Assembly: GCA_038502055.1 (NCBI GenBank)
Contig: JAXRKN010000020.1
Location: 62,001-126,000, forward strand
DNA: 64,000 bases
Origin: Tanytarsus gracilentus
Lineage: Eukaryota > Arthropoda > Insecta > Diptera > Chironomidae
Reading direction: 5' to 3'
The notes below the pieces were generated by a model. That model ran no database searches and was not told the DNA's origin. It was given only the letters and a program-made list of their open reading frames with translations. This document shows, piece after piece, positions 8,879 to 20,220 of this stretch; the stretch's first letter is position 1; every line of letters starts with the position of its first letter. Both the position numbers and the translations under genes were made by a program.

Positions 8879-10847
8879 TTACTTAAATTTCACAATCAAA
8901 TACTCGACAAACGATGAAAGAACAAAATAAACAAATTCTGAAAGTCCCCAAAAGTTGAGTCCAAGAAACAATGCAGCGACTCCTCCAAAGCTCACGATCA
9001 AGTCTTCATAACTGAAGAGAACATCACGCTTGAGTCTCATTCGTGGTGGCAAAATTTCATATCGAAATGAAGATTTTTGAGTGAATGGAATTCCGCCATC
9101 AACAGCCCTGAAATTTAAATTGATTTAAAGATTTAAAAAAATTATAAATTACCAATTAATTTTCTTTAAATTATTTTGCGTGTAAACAATTTCGATGCAA
9201 GTTTTTAAGCAATTGCATTTCACTATTGAGGGCCATTTGTTGATCGATAAGCAGAGCAGTCCCGAAGGTGAGCAAGATGTTCCGTTGACGAACGGATAAC
9301 TGAGAAAAATTCATTATTAATTTAAATTTCTAAAATTCTAAAGACTCACTAATAAGGTCGACATCCACACATCGTCAACGCTGCTTTTGCTCTGCACATC
9401 ATTTGACAAATGTTGAAGCTGTAAATTTCGAGATCATCCATTGATTCATCAATGAAGAAACATTTTCTTTGTGCCACATTTAATTTGCGTAGAGTTGAGC
9501 TTGCACTTGAAGAAATTAGAATTAAAATAATTAATTAAACATTAAAATTTGAATTTTACATAGTTTCCAGCATATTGTAAGTCGACTCAATCTCATCAGT
9601 CAATCCCATGTCGAAGAATTGAGTTGTTTCGGATGGAACTTCATAGGGTGAGTGAATTGCGATCTTGAGTAAATTTAAAAAATTTAAAAATCAATAATGA
9701 AGTATTTAAAAAACTTACAAAGACTGTTGGGTCATAAACATCCAGTTTCATGTAGCATTGATTCTTGAGAAAATAACATGAAAGTGATTTTGACTCGAGG
9801 TTCGACTTTAAATCTCCTGAAGTGCTAAAAAATTAAAAAAAAATTAATATAATTTACAAATTTTGAATTACAAAAAAATTTACATGTAAAATAATTTAAT
9901 TTTTAATAATTATACGAATTTTGTATGAAAATGTAATTTTTTGTAACTTTTTTATCAAATTTCAATGTAATTGCCCATCACTGTAAATTTTTTAATTTTT
10001 GGCAAAACTTTTTTTTGGGCCAAATCATCTGACCCCTCTTAAAATTTATTTTTACTTTTCGTCCATCAAAAAATTGATTATGGGTAAAATTGTCTTTGGA
10101 TAAAATCATCTAACCCCTCTTGAATTTTTTTAAATTATTTTCGTTTATCAAAAATTTTAAATTCAAAATTTTTTATGGGTGAAATGATTTGTATGTAAAA
10201 TACCCTGCACCCTATTTAACTCACCCTGAATTCACAATCGGCCACAAAATCGAGTTGACCGTATAACAAATTCCTCTCTCTGTCACGATTTCATTCAAAC
10301 TAAATTCGGCGTTTGAGTCAAAGCTCGAAATCACGCTATTAATTTTTGGATGAACTTCTCTCGCAATCGTCAACATGCTCACAAATTCGAGTCGTTTGTC
10401 GTTCACAAATCGATTAAATCTCAAACTGCTGCCATTAACGTAAACGACTGATCGAATGTAATCGAGAAAATATGAAAATTCTTCGTTGTCCGCTGAAATC
10501 TCCCAAAATTTCTTGATTAAAATTTCAGCTTTTTTCTCATCGACTCGATTGTGATAGCAAATTGTGATGGCCGGCAAAGTTCCATTCCACTCACGATAAT
10601 CGCGTTCGAGTGAAATTACAGTTGGATTTGCGATGTAGCGTTGATACTGAACCGATGACACGTCGTAAGCGTAATAGCATGTGAGAGTGAAAAGAATTGA
10701 CCACAAAAGTCGCTCGATGAAGTGAAATTTCGAGTTAAAAATGTGACTCAAACCGTGGAGGCAAATTATCGTTGAACCGCCTTTGAAGGATGAGAAGAAA
10801 AATTTTAATTCTTTGACGAATTTTTTGTAAGAACTTTTGAGATTCAT
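8879..10847 (-). CDS. DEG/ENaC (pickpocket-type) sodium channel subunit
   Basis: Six exons on the minus strand: 10847-10225, 9824-9719, 9663-9560, 9505-9350, 9299-9153 and 9107-8879 (454 aa). All phases join. The N-terminal cytoplasmic segment carries the family His-Gly motif (CLHG). It is followed by TM1 (about residues 46-62) and FPAITIC-like sequence (LPAITIC). A Cys-rich extracellular domain includes FNICQMMCRAKAALTMCGCRPYY-type spacing (split over exons 4 and 5). Then come TM2 and SFGGVAALFLG before a short C-terminus. Known family members are trimeric, amiloride-sensitive cation channels used in sensation, salt taste or liquid clearance. The selectivity-filter triplet is GLN where GxS is usual. 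The protein is shorter than many pickpockets. The exact pickpocket number cannot be assigned from sequence alone. Confidence 0.9.
10011..10220. repeat. Dispersed GGGTAAAAT/ACCCCT repeat in the channel's first intron
   Basis: Three related blocks lie in the only long intron of the channel gene: GGGCCAAATCATCTGACCCC, GGGTAAAATTGTCTTTGGAT with CATCTAACCCC, and GGGTGAAATG. The same words recur at 23.96, 24.07, 24.75, 61.43 and 62.75 kb. Confidence 0.5.
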
Positions 10848-11069
10848 TTTTGAATTAATATTGAAGAAAAATTGAATAATTTTTGGGGGTTTTATAGAAG
10901 CGTGAAAAGATTTTTATCGTCGACTAATGGACTCGATTTAGTGAGGACTGAATTAGTTGATTAAAAGCTTTGATAAAAAAAATTTCTATGTGTTTTTAGA
11001 AATGTGGATAATTTGTTTAAAAAAAATTGAGAAAATAATTAAAAAATTAAAATTTATAATTTTAAATTT

Positions 11070-11449
11070 CAAAAATTTAACCGTTAAAAATTATTTTTAA
11101 ATTTTAAATCAATTTTTATATTTCATTTTCGAATCTGTTTCAGATTAATTAAAGCACACAAAAAAAATTGTTTCACAAAGCAAAATCGAAGAAATTTTTT
11201 GTTACAATTTATTTTTCTCTTTCTTCATGTTTTAGCTTACCACAAAGCGGCTTCGAAGCGTGTTAAAGTGAAAATAATTGAAACAAATTCAAATTGCTGT
11301 TTATACCAAAGTGTTTCAATGAGCTGAGCTGCTGTTAAAAGTGAGCTTGATCAGTGCCGTGATCGTCTAGTGGTTAGGACATTACGTTGTGGCCGTAATA
11401 ACCCAGGTTCGACTCCTGGTCACGGCAATTTCCTTTTTACTGGGTGGTT
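11070..11449 (+). repeat. Left arm of a 30-kb-spaced inverted duplication containing tRNA-His
   Basis: The sequence from AAATTTAACCGTTAAAAA through the tRNA to ATTTCCTTTTT matches the reverse complement of 41857-42243 with few differences, including about 285 bases of 5' flank. It is therefore a duplicated locus and not only a conserved tRNA. Confidence 0.85.
11356..11427 (+). tRNA. tRNA-His (anticodon GTG)
   Basis: It is 72 nt long without CCA. The acceptor stem is GCCGTGA / TCACGGC with discriminator A. The D arm is TCGTCTAGTGGTTAGGA and the anticodon loop TTGTGGC has GTG at 11389-11391. The T arm is CCAGGTTCGACTCCTGG. The extra G at position -1 of tRNA-His is added after transcription in eukaryotes. 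An identical gene lies on the minus strand at 41879-41950. Confidence 0.97.
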
Positions 11450-14400
11450 TAATTAAAGTTATAAAATTTAATAAAAGTTGAAAATTAATATGAATTTTTT
11501 TTGAAATTTAAAAATCTGAAAAATTACCAAAATATTTTTTTAATTTGAAAAATTCTTTAAGCTTTTATAATTCTTTAGGAAAATTCATAAAAATATTCTT
11601 TTTATTATAATAAAAAAATTTTCATTGAAATCTCCATAAAATGTCAACTTCATTTCCCACCACCAGATGTCACTCTCAAGGATCTCGCCGACGCTCTCAA
11701 TTTTCCTCTCTTTCATCCCCTCTCAAATTTTTCTCTCTCCAATTTTTCTTTCATCCCTTTTACGTGCACCGTAAATTTTTTTCTCTCGACTCGCTGCACA
11801 TGCTCGAAAATTTTCTACTATCGGCACTCGTCACTAACACAACTCGAGTCATTCATATGAAAAAGGGCACATAAAAGCGAGCGGCAGAAGAAGAAAACAA
11901 CGAGGAAGTATTGTCTGGACGTGGTGGAAGCTTGCGAGTACGAAAATCAATAAAAACATTAAAAACTGAGCTTTTTTAGTGTGTTAGTAGCGAAGCTTTG
12001 TGCATTTCCTGAAATCTCCCCCCACTTCGGTGTTTGTGAGCGAAGCTTTATGCTGTGTGCTGTCTGGGTCATTGACATTATGATGTGCTTTTCGTATTCC
12101 CGACGTGGAATGAGGAAAAAGGGAAGAAAATCTTTTTTCTTCTTCCGCATTTTCTCGAGAATAATTTTTCATCTTTGAAGGTGCGATGCTGAAAAAATTG
12201 TTTTTCGCTAATGTTTAAGCATCAATCACTGATGACGTCAGAGGTAGTAAAAAAATTGAGATTAGAATTTTTAATGTTTTTTAGAAGTTTTAATTTAATT
12301 TTTTTTTTAAATTTAAATTTAATTTCATTTAAATTCAAAATATTTTTAATAAAAAATTTAAATGTATAAACTTTCCTTCCATTTTCAACCGCAACATCCT
12401 CAACCCTCATCCGACGCTCAGGTCAATGTTCTCAATTCTCGAACCCGGAAAAAGCTTTCGCTCATTTCATCGCAAGAAAAGTTTTCATCTTTGTTCGCAT
12501 GGACGAAATATTATCACATTTAGGTTGTTTGAGTGATGGCTCTTCATAAATCATTCAACATTGTGAAATGTTGCGTGGCTTTGTCTTGAGGAATTTTATT
12601 AGGGCCGTAATATTTACATCTGGTTGATGGCGAAGATTTTTTATTGTTTGTTTTGTCTTTTTTTGTGCTTTCTCATCGCTTTATTGACGTCGTTATGATT
12701 ATGAGCGGGAAATTAAAGGAAAATGATGAAAATTGAAATATTTTTGGAATATAAAATGTAATCGGATATTTTTCATTAGTCATTTTGGAATTGAAAGTTT
12801 TGTCAACAAAATTATAAAAATTAAAAATTTTTGAACTAGAAAAATTTAAATTAAAATTTAATAAATTTTGGGTTTCTTTAATATAAAGATATTTTTTTTT
12901 GGCTGCTTTTAATTTTTTTTTATCTTAAAAATCATTTTTTAAAGAACTTGTTTTTAAATTTAAAAATTACGTTATAAAATTTAATGTGTTTTTTCATGTG
13001 AATTTTCATGACGTACTTTTCAAATTTAAAAATAAAGGACCAAAAAAATATTTATCAATGTAATTGTCGACAAATTGTTGATATTTTGTCGACAAAGTTT
13101 AAAAATCTAATTTTATAAACTAAATTTTCTAAGCTGGTCGGTTTATGATCCAGTAAATAAATTTTATTTAACCTTAGAAAAAATTTAAATAAATTAGAAC
13201 AAAATTTTAATTAATTTTTTTTTTCATCCAGAACTTTCTCCAGACTTTTACAGTTTAATTCCTTCTCCCGAATAAATTCACTCGTTCCATTATATTTTCC
13301 CTCTCACTATGGAAACATTTTCAATTTTCATGAGAGTTGTTGTTGAGTTTTATAAAAAAATCCGCTTGGATAGCTTTTTTTATATGCATTCACTTCTACA
13401 CATGGCAACGAGACCAGAAAGATCATTCAACTCTTCCCCATTCTTTGTTCGCTTTTCCGTGTTCCGGATATTTTTTTTGCTGCTACTACTGATGATGCTG
13501 TGGCGTACTTTATTCGACCCCGGGTAATATTGATTTCAATGTGCTTCACTCCGGCTTCACGATTTCACAGTTTTGGTTGGTGATTGTTTTGAATGTATTT
13601 TCATTTTTCATAAATTTGTAAGCTCGGATGTGGGAAAAACCGATTGATGAAAATATTTGAATTCTCATTTATTTTAGGGTTAAAGGACGATCCTGCAGTT
13701 ATGTTTTTTAGTAAATTTGAGCTATGAATTTTCATCTGGTGAATGTCCACTATTGGATCGTCTAAAAAATCTAAAATTTTAACAAAAATTTTAAAAATTA
13801 AAAATTTTACGAACAAAAATTTTAAAAATTAAAAATTTTATGAATTTTTTTTTACAAATTTAATATTTCATGAAAATTTATTTTTTAAAAATTAAAAATT
13901 TCAAAAATCGTCTCACAAAGAAATTCCAAGTCTACAAAATCTCTTTAGAGTGCAAAAACCTCATAATTTCCGTTAAAATGGAACATGACTGTTAAAAATT
14001 ATAATTAATGACTTTCTCTTCACTCAACTAAACCTCCTCAAATCCTCGTTAAGTGGAGCGTGATGAAAATTCATTACTGAGAAATTTCCTTATAAAAAAT
14101 TTCCTCACATTTCACTGACCGTCAACGTAAGTTTTAAATTTCCCATCAGATGCTCGCTTTTATTACTCTCAACCTTGATATCCTTCACGATGTTAATCGA
14201 ATTACGATGGCACTCACTCAATGACTTGTTTGCTCTCATTACCGATGATGTAATCGAGGCGAATGGCAATTATGATCATGTTCAGCTAATTAATTATGAT
14301 GAATTAAAATTACTGGCGAGGAATTAATGATGAAAAAAGTAATAAAAATAAGAGAAAATTATTTGGGGATCAAAAGTCATATTTTAGAGGTTCAAAAAAT

Positions 14401-17400
14401 ATATTTTTGAATCAAATTTAAAAAATTTAACATTTTTTTTTATAAAAAATTTCCTCAAAAATAAATTTCAAATTTTATTTCATTAAATTTAAAGTTTCCT
14501 CAAATTTTCTCAACAAAGAAATTCACTCGATTCCATTTAGCACCCCATTCAATGCCATTAAAATCAAGCACACCGTAAAGTTTTCCTCTTCCCATCTCTT
14601 CTTTGTGCTGCAAAGCGCATTTCCTCAATTTGCTGCTCTCGAACAAATTTTTCCTCTCATTCCGCTTCTTTTTTTTGTAAACAACAACAAATAAAAATTT
14701 GTATAAAAACGTGGTACGTGATGCAAGTCAGTGAAAGTGGCACTGCGCATGTCCATCGACTCCACCCTTGAAAGTGGTGTGAGGTTGAATATTTTTTCAG
14801 TAGAGCTCATGTCTGGGAATGTTTCAGCCTTCCAGTGGCAGTGGTGTGAGACAGCCACGTTGCCATGACACCATTGGAAGGCATGCATGCATTGTCAATG
14901 ATTGCAACTCATACCAAGGTGTACTTTTTTATTATGCATATTGCAGACGGGAGAATGGCGAGACATTTTTGGTGGAGTGAGTTTTGGAAAAGTTTGCTGG
15001 AAAATGTGTAAAAATAGTTCGTTCGCTCGTTGTGTTGCGAAATTTTGTGCCAGAGAGTTCTGAAGCTTGTTGGGGATGAAAATGAAAAATTACCATTAAA
15101 GGAGTTGGTGCATTGCGAATGATGTCTGGATTGGTTTTTTTTATTTTTTTTATGAAGTTTATTTTGAATGGTTTTTTTTTCAATTTCAAAATTTACTTTT
15201 TTTAAAGTTCAAAAATTAAAATATTTGTTTTGAAGTTCAAAAATCAAAATATTTATTTAAAGTTCAAAAATTCAAAAATTAAAATATTTTTTTTACATTT
15301 TAAAAATTCAAATATTTGTTTTAAAATTCAAAAACAAAAAAAAATATTTTACACTTCAAAAATTAAAATATTTACTTTTGAAATTTTAAAATCCCATCAT
15401 GTAATTTTCACCCATTCTCATTCACGTCTAGACAACTCCAACTGCACATAGAGCAAACAGTAAATAAATTATTTAATATTAATTCTCTCTATTACAAAAT
15501 GTTTTTCCCAACTCTCAACTCACCCCACAGAAAATTGCATAATCATAAGAAACTCGAGACATTACACGAAATCCGATTTGTCTGCATTTATTTACTGCAT
15601 TGTCAAAGTTGCAATCTTCCTCTGCACAGGCGTGTCTGGACTCGTTGAAAAATATTTTTCAGACAGAGAAAAAATGTTTATGGCTATGCGAAAGCAGACA
15701 AACGAAAAATGGCATTTGAAGACTGGGATGGATGGAGGTCAAGGATTAGAGGTTGAGGCGAGACTGGATGAAAATTGTTTTAGATTTTTAGCCAAGCATA
15801 AAATTTTGTCGAATCTCTGAAATTATTTCAATAAATTATTTTAGAGTTGAAAGTCGCAAGAAAAAATCTGAAATTAATACAAAAATATAAAAATGCGTTG
15901 AAAACTTTTTTTTCAAAAATTAATTTTTATTTGGCAAAAAAAACAGTCAAGGGTATAAAAATATTTCTTCAATTTATTTCAGCATTTTTTTATCGCCATC
16001 CAAAAAGACTTAGAAATGATGAAAACATCCTGGGATTTTAAAAAGTGGATAAAAAAATATTAAAACTTTATTTTACATCAAAAACATTCAGATAAAAAGT
16101 TACAAATATTTTTTAGTCTTGAGCAAAATTAATTTAGAAAAATTTCACAGCAATTTTATTAAAAACATTTTCATAAGTTAATGGCTAAGTTGTTAAATGC
16201 GACATTGATTTTTTTTTTCAAGAGCTGAGAGCATCAAAAATTATCTAAAACATCAAGTTAGCTTTTTTGTCCTTTTATTTTAGTTGTACTTAAAACTCAA
16301 AACTTAAATAATAAAAAATTTCACTTTTGGATTTTACTAAATTTAATTTTTATGATTTTTAATACTGTTAAAAGGAACTTCAGGATTAGTCATTGCACAT
16401 TTTATACGTATGAAAACTCTTAGGAATTATTCTGAAAAAAAATTGAGAAATTAAAAATTAAAAACATTAAAAAAAATTTCATTTTCAATTCAAAATTTTA
16501 AAAATTTCAACTGAAATTTAAAATTTGAAATTTTAATTTTTTAAAGTTCTTCGTTTTAAAAAATTAAGTTTAAACTCTCACCTTGTCTCACCCCCGAATT
16601 TTGTTGATCATCACTGAGAGAAGTCCGACAGCTCCAGTCATCACAAAACTCACAGTTGAAGGTTTTACTGAATTTACTAAATTTAATAAAAAAAATATCT
16701 TTTAAGCTTTTAAGAATTAATTTGAATATTTTTAAAATGAAAAATGTAAGAAACAAAACTTTACCAGAACAAAACGAAACCAATTCTGAAAGACACTTAA
16801 ATTTAAAAAGTTAGACACAATCATTAACAACTAAAACCTCTTCCAAATAATTTTTTAATGATGATTTCCTAAAGTTTAAATAAAAATTTGATAAAATATA
16901 ATTTTTAAAACTTTCAAATAAATTTTTCCGAAAAATATTTTTTATTATTTTGATTTTTCAAGTTTATTATTTTTTCCATTGTCAGTGCGGATTTTTTGAA
17001 TTTTCACGTAAAGCAATTTATTGAAATTTTTCAAAGCTTTTAAAATTTCTTTGAATAATCAACATTTTTTATCAACAAATTTAAAATTAAAAAATTTCCA
17101 AATTTTTTCAGCTAAAATTTTAAAAAAAAATTTAAAATTTAAACTAGAATTTTTTGTCAATGAATTTAAATCTAAAAAAAATTTCGATAAACTTTCAATA
17201 AGATTTTTAAAATTATTATTTTAGTTCTAAATTCACCGCTTCCTTTTTCATATTTTTTTATCTATTCAGTCAGTTTTGCTTTTTCTTTTCTCGAACCTCA
17301 CACCATTACACAAATGTGACATTTCACCTAACTTATGAATTTTATAATGCTATTTTTTTTGACAGTTGCTAAAATCTAAAAACACAAAGTGAATCTTAAA

Positions 17401-17578
17401 ATTAATTTTAAAAATTATGAATGAAGATTTTTTACTAAAATTTCAAAAAGTTTTAAATTAAAAAAATTTTAAACACAAATTTGATGAATTACAAATAATT
17501 TTTTCAATGAACTTTTTTAATGATGACAACAAAATTTTTTGAATACTTTCTTCCAAAATTTAAAGACACAGAAAAAAA
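11450..17578. other. Long intergenic region without a supported gene
   Basis: AT-rich DNA between the tRNA and trehalase. Open frames here are short, low in complexity and match nothing I know. Bases 11640-12180 are relatively CT-rich and could be transcribed. A palindromic TGACGTCA lies at 12233-12240. A minus-strand exon-like stretch lies at 16582-16667 (see findings). Confidence 0.4.
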
Positions 17579-20220
17579 TTAGAGAACCAAATTCGTTTCC
17601 ACACCTGAGGAACTTAAAACATTTCCGTAGCGATTAAAGAGATCGAAGAGCACTCCATTGGTCCAGCCAAAGCCTGTCTGCACTTCATACTCGCCACCGC
17701 CACCATGACCGCCAAGTTCCGTCGCGAGATACTAAAAATAAATTTAGAAATTTAAGATTTTTAATTAAAGAATTTTGTGCGATTAAAAAATAAAATTTTA
17801 GCTAGAGAAAAAATTTTCTAGATCTGAAAATTTTAAGATCATCGAAAAAATTTAATTTTTTTAATAAATTTCTCAAAACTTTTCTCTCTTTCTCTCACTC
17901 ACCTTCTCAAACATCGCTCCAGTGTCTTTGTAAGCTAAATAATTTCCTAACACCCATCTTTGAGCCCAACTTTGAGCGAGTTTTTGAGTTCGCTCATCGC
18001 CGAGATTGTCGAGACCGACAATGAGGATGTGCTGCATTGGAGCCCAAACATTCGGCCAATCCCATTGCTCACCTATAAATTAAAAATTAATAAGAAATAA
18101 AATTTTGTGAATTATTTTTAAATCTCACCAGTGTTCAACATGGTCGTTGGCACTCCACCGGGATAATCATCCAACTTTTCGCTCTTGATGTAAGCGAGAA
18201 CTTTTTCTGTGATGTGTTGTCGCTTTGTTGGATCGTAGCATCGCATCCAAAGCGGCGAAAGATTTGTCGGCGTAAAGTAGTGACGATGTTTGTTATTGAT
18301 CATGTCATAGTCGAGCCATGCTCCGGTCTCCTCATCCCAAAGAACTTCATTGACGGACTAAAAGAAAATTTTGAATTAATTTTGGGGTTTTGAAATTTTT
18401 GAATAAAATATTTAAATTTTTTAATTGTTTTAAATTTGTGAAAATTGAAAAATTTATATTTTTCTAAATTTTAAAAAAATTAAAATTATTTTTCAATTTA
18501 ATTTTAAAAATTTCCCAACCCTCGATTTAATTCCCTCCAACTCACATCCATAAATTGCTTTGCATAATTAAGGAACTCTTCGCGTTTTGAGTCATTGCCA
18601 GCGTAGCCATAAAACTCGGCGATAATTTTTGCATTCCAGTGAAGAATTGCGTTCAACTCGACCGGCACGATGTATCTCGTTTTGAGGTTCTCGAGTGTGC
18701 CATTATTAGTGCCATCTTCGTTAATGAACCATCGAGATGAAAAATCCATTCCACTCTCGGCGGCCGCTTTCAATTCCGAGTAATGCGCTTCTTTAGCTTC
18801 ATCAGTCACAAAAGATCTTCCCGTCTCGATGTCCTCACGATATGACTCCGGTCGTGGTCCCGATGACTTGTCACCGTATCTCGCCATTTTGTGACCTCGA
18901 ACATCAACCATGTGATTTTGAATCCAGTGATCGAATTCGACTGCGAGAATGTCAACGACACTGACAGCAAATTCAATGTCTTTTGTGGCGTCGACGTAAG
19001 TTTTGACCATTGGCGTTAGGAGAGGCGGTTGAGAGCGTTGACGATAATAAATTCGACCGCCATTGGGGATGAAACCGAAACGTTTGACAATCGAGATGAA
19101 GTTTTCGAGCATTCCTTTGGTGGTCTAAAAAAATTTAATATTTTTGGTTAATTTTGAAAACTTTCAAATGAAATTTTGTTAAAACTCACATTAAACATTT
19201 CGCTCAGCAGCAATCCTCGAATGACCCTAAAAATAATTTAAAATTTTTTTTGAAATAATTTAAAAATTCTCAAAAATCCCACAAAACATTCAAAAACTCA
19301 CCAATAACTGTCCCAGTAGTAAAACTCCCTAAATCTTCCACCCGGTACGATCACTGGATTCTCAACATAAATAATCGAGTACAAGTCTTCATTCTGCTCG
19401 ACATCACTCTTCATTTTTCTGCCCAACGCGAGCCAAATTGCGTTTAAATTTAAAGCGAAGTTTTTCAATTCTTTGTCGGCGATTTTCTCGAGCACTTTTG
19501 GTTGTTTTGTGAAGTCATCGGGAATCCAATTTTCGAATTCACTTCCAGGTTTTTCGAAATGAGTTTCAACCCATTCGAGAATTTGTTCGCGAGTTGGTGT
19601 GTTCGAGTGTTTCGTCATGAACTGCTCGAAAAGTTCTAAAGTCTCGTTGACTGGCTGTCGAAGCTTCATGTCGACAAATGTTTTCGAGTCTTGATAGATG
19701 CGAGCCATCTGAACCGTGTCCAAGAGACGACCATGGCAGTAGATTTCACTAAAATGAGAGGATTCCGAATTAATTTTTTATGGAAAGTTAAAAGTTGAAG
19801 CTGAAATTTATTTTTGATACCGTTTGTCGATATTTTCAGACATAATTTTGAGGATCAATGACGAAAGTTTCAAAAATTTGAAAGTGAAAAATGATTTGAA
19901 CTTTTTTAAAGGTTGCTGAGATTTTTTTTTATAATTTTAAAAAGGGACTTAAAAATTTTTCAGCAAAATTTAATAATTTATAAATTTTTAACAGATTTTA
20001 AAAATTTAGACATTCATAAATTTTTAATGATTTTAAAAAATTTAAAAATTTATTTAAAATATTTCATAAAAATTATTTTTTTTTTACATTTTTCACAAAC
20101 TCAAAAAATTTCTTACCTGTCGCACGGTGGCGGAAGATTAATAATTGACTCATTTTGAATTAATCCATTTACAAATAATAAATTTGATAGCAAAAGAAGC
20201 ACAGAAATTTTTATCACCAT
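17579..20220 (-). CDS. Treh: Trehalase (secreted, soluble, Treh-1 type)
   Basis: Seven exons on the minus strand: 20220-20117, 19748-19302, 19226-19190, 19124-18546, 18357-18129, 18072-17903 and 17731-17579 (572 aa). It belongs to GH37 and splits trehalose into two glucose molecules. The start gives a signal peptide (MVIKISVLLLLSN...VNG, residues 1-19), followed by PPPCDSEIYCHG. Signature 1 is PGGRFREFYYWDSY (170-183) and signature 2 is QWDWPNVWAP (468-477). The likely catalytic acid is Asp323 in ESGMDFSSRW and the likely base Glu521 in MFEKY, with the Gly-rich GGGGEY after it. The C-terminus ends ETNLVL without a transmembrane segment or GPI signal, so this is the soluble form. Trp before Asp323 is replaced by Met. 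Two more candidate first exons exist (see below). Confidence 0.95.
19821..19843 (-). other. Treh: Candidate alternative first exon of trehalase (no signal peptide)
   Basis: Minus-strand ATG at 19843 opens MSENIDK and then CG before a donor-like GTATCA. It joins in phase to exon 2 at 19748, giving R at the junction followed by EIYCHG. This would make a cytosolic trehalase. The intron would be only 72 bases and the donor is weak, so support is moderate at best. Confidence 0.4.

Noticed and set aside
15578..15820. 80-codon + strand frame with a possible signal-like start
   Set aside because: No recognisable domain, no promoter and no partner exon; kept as chance.
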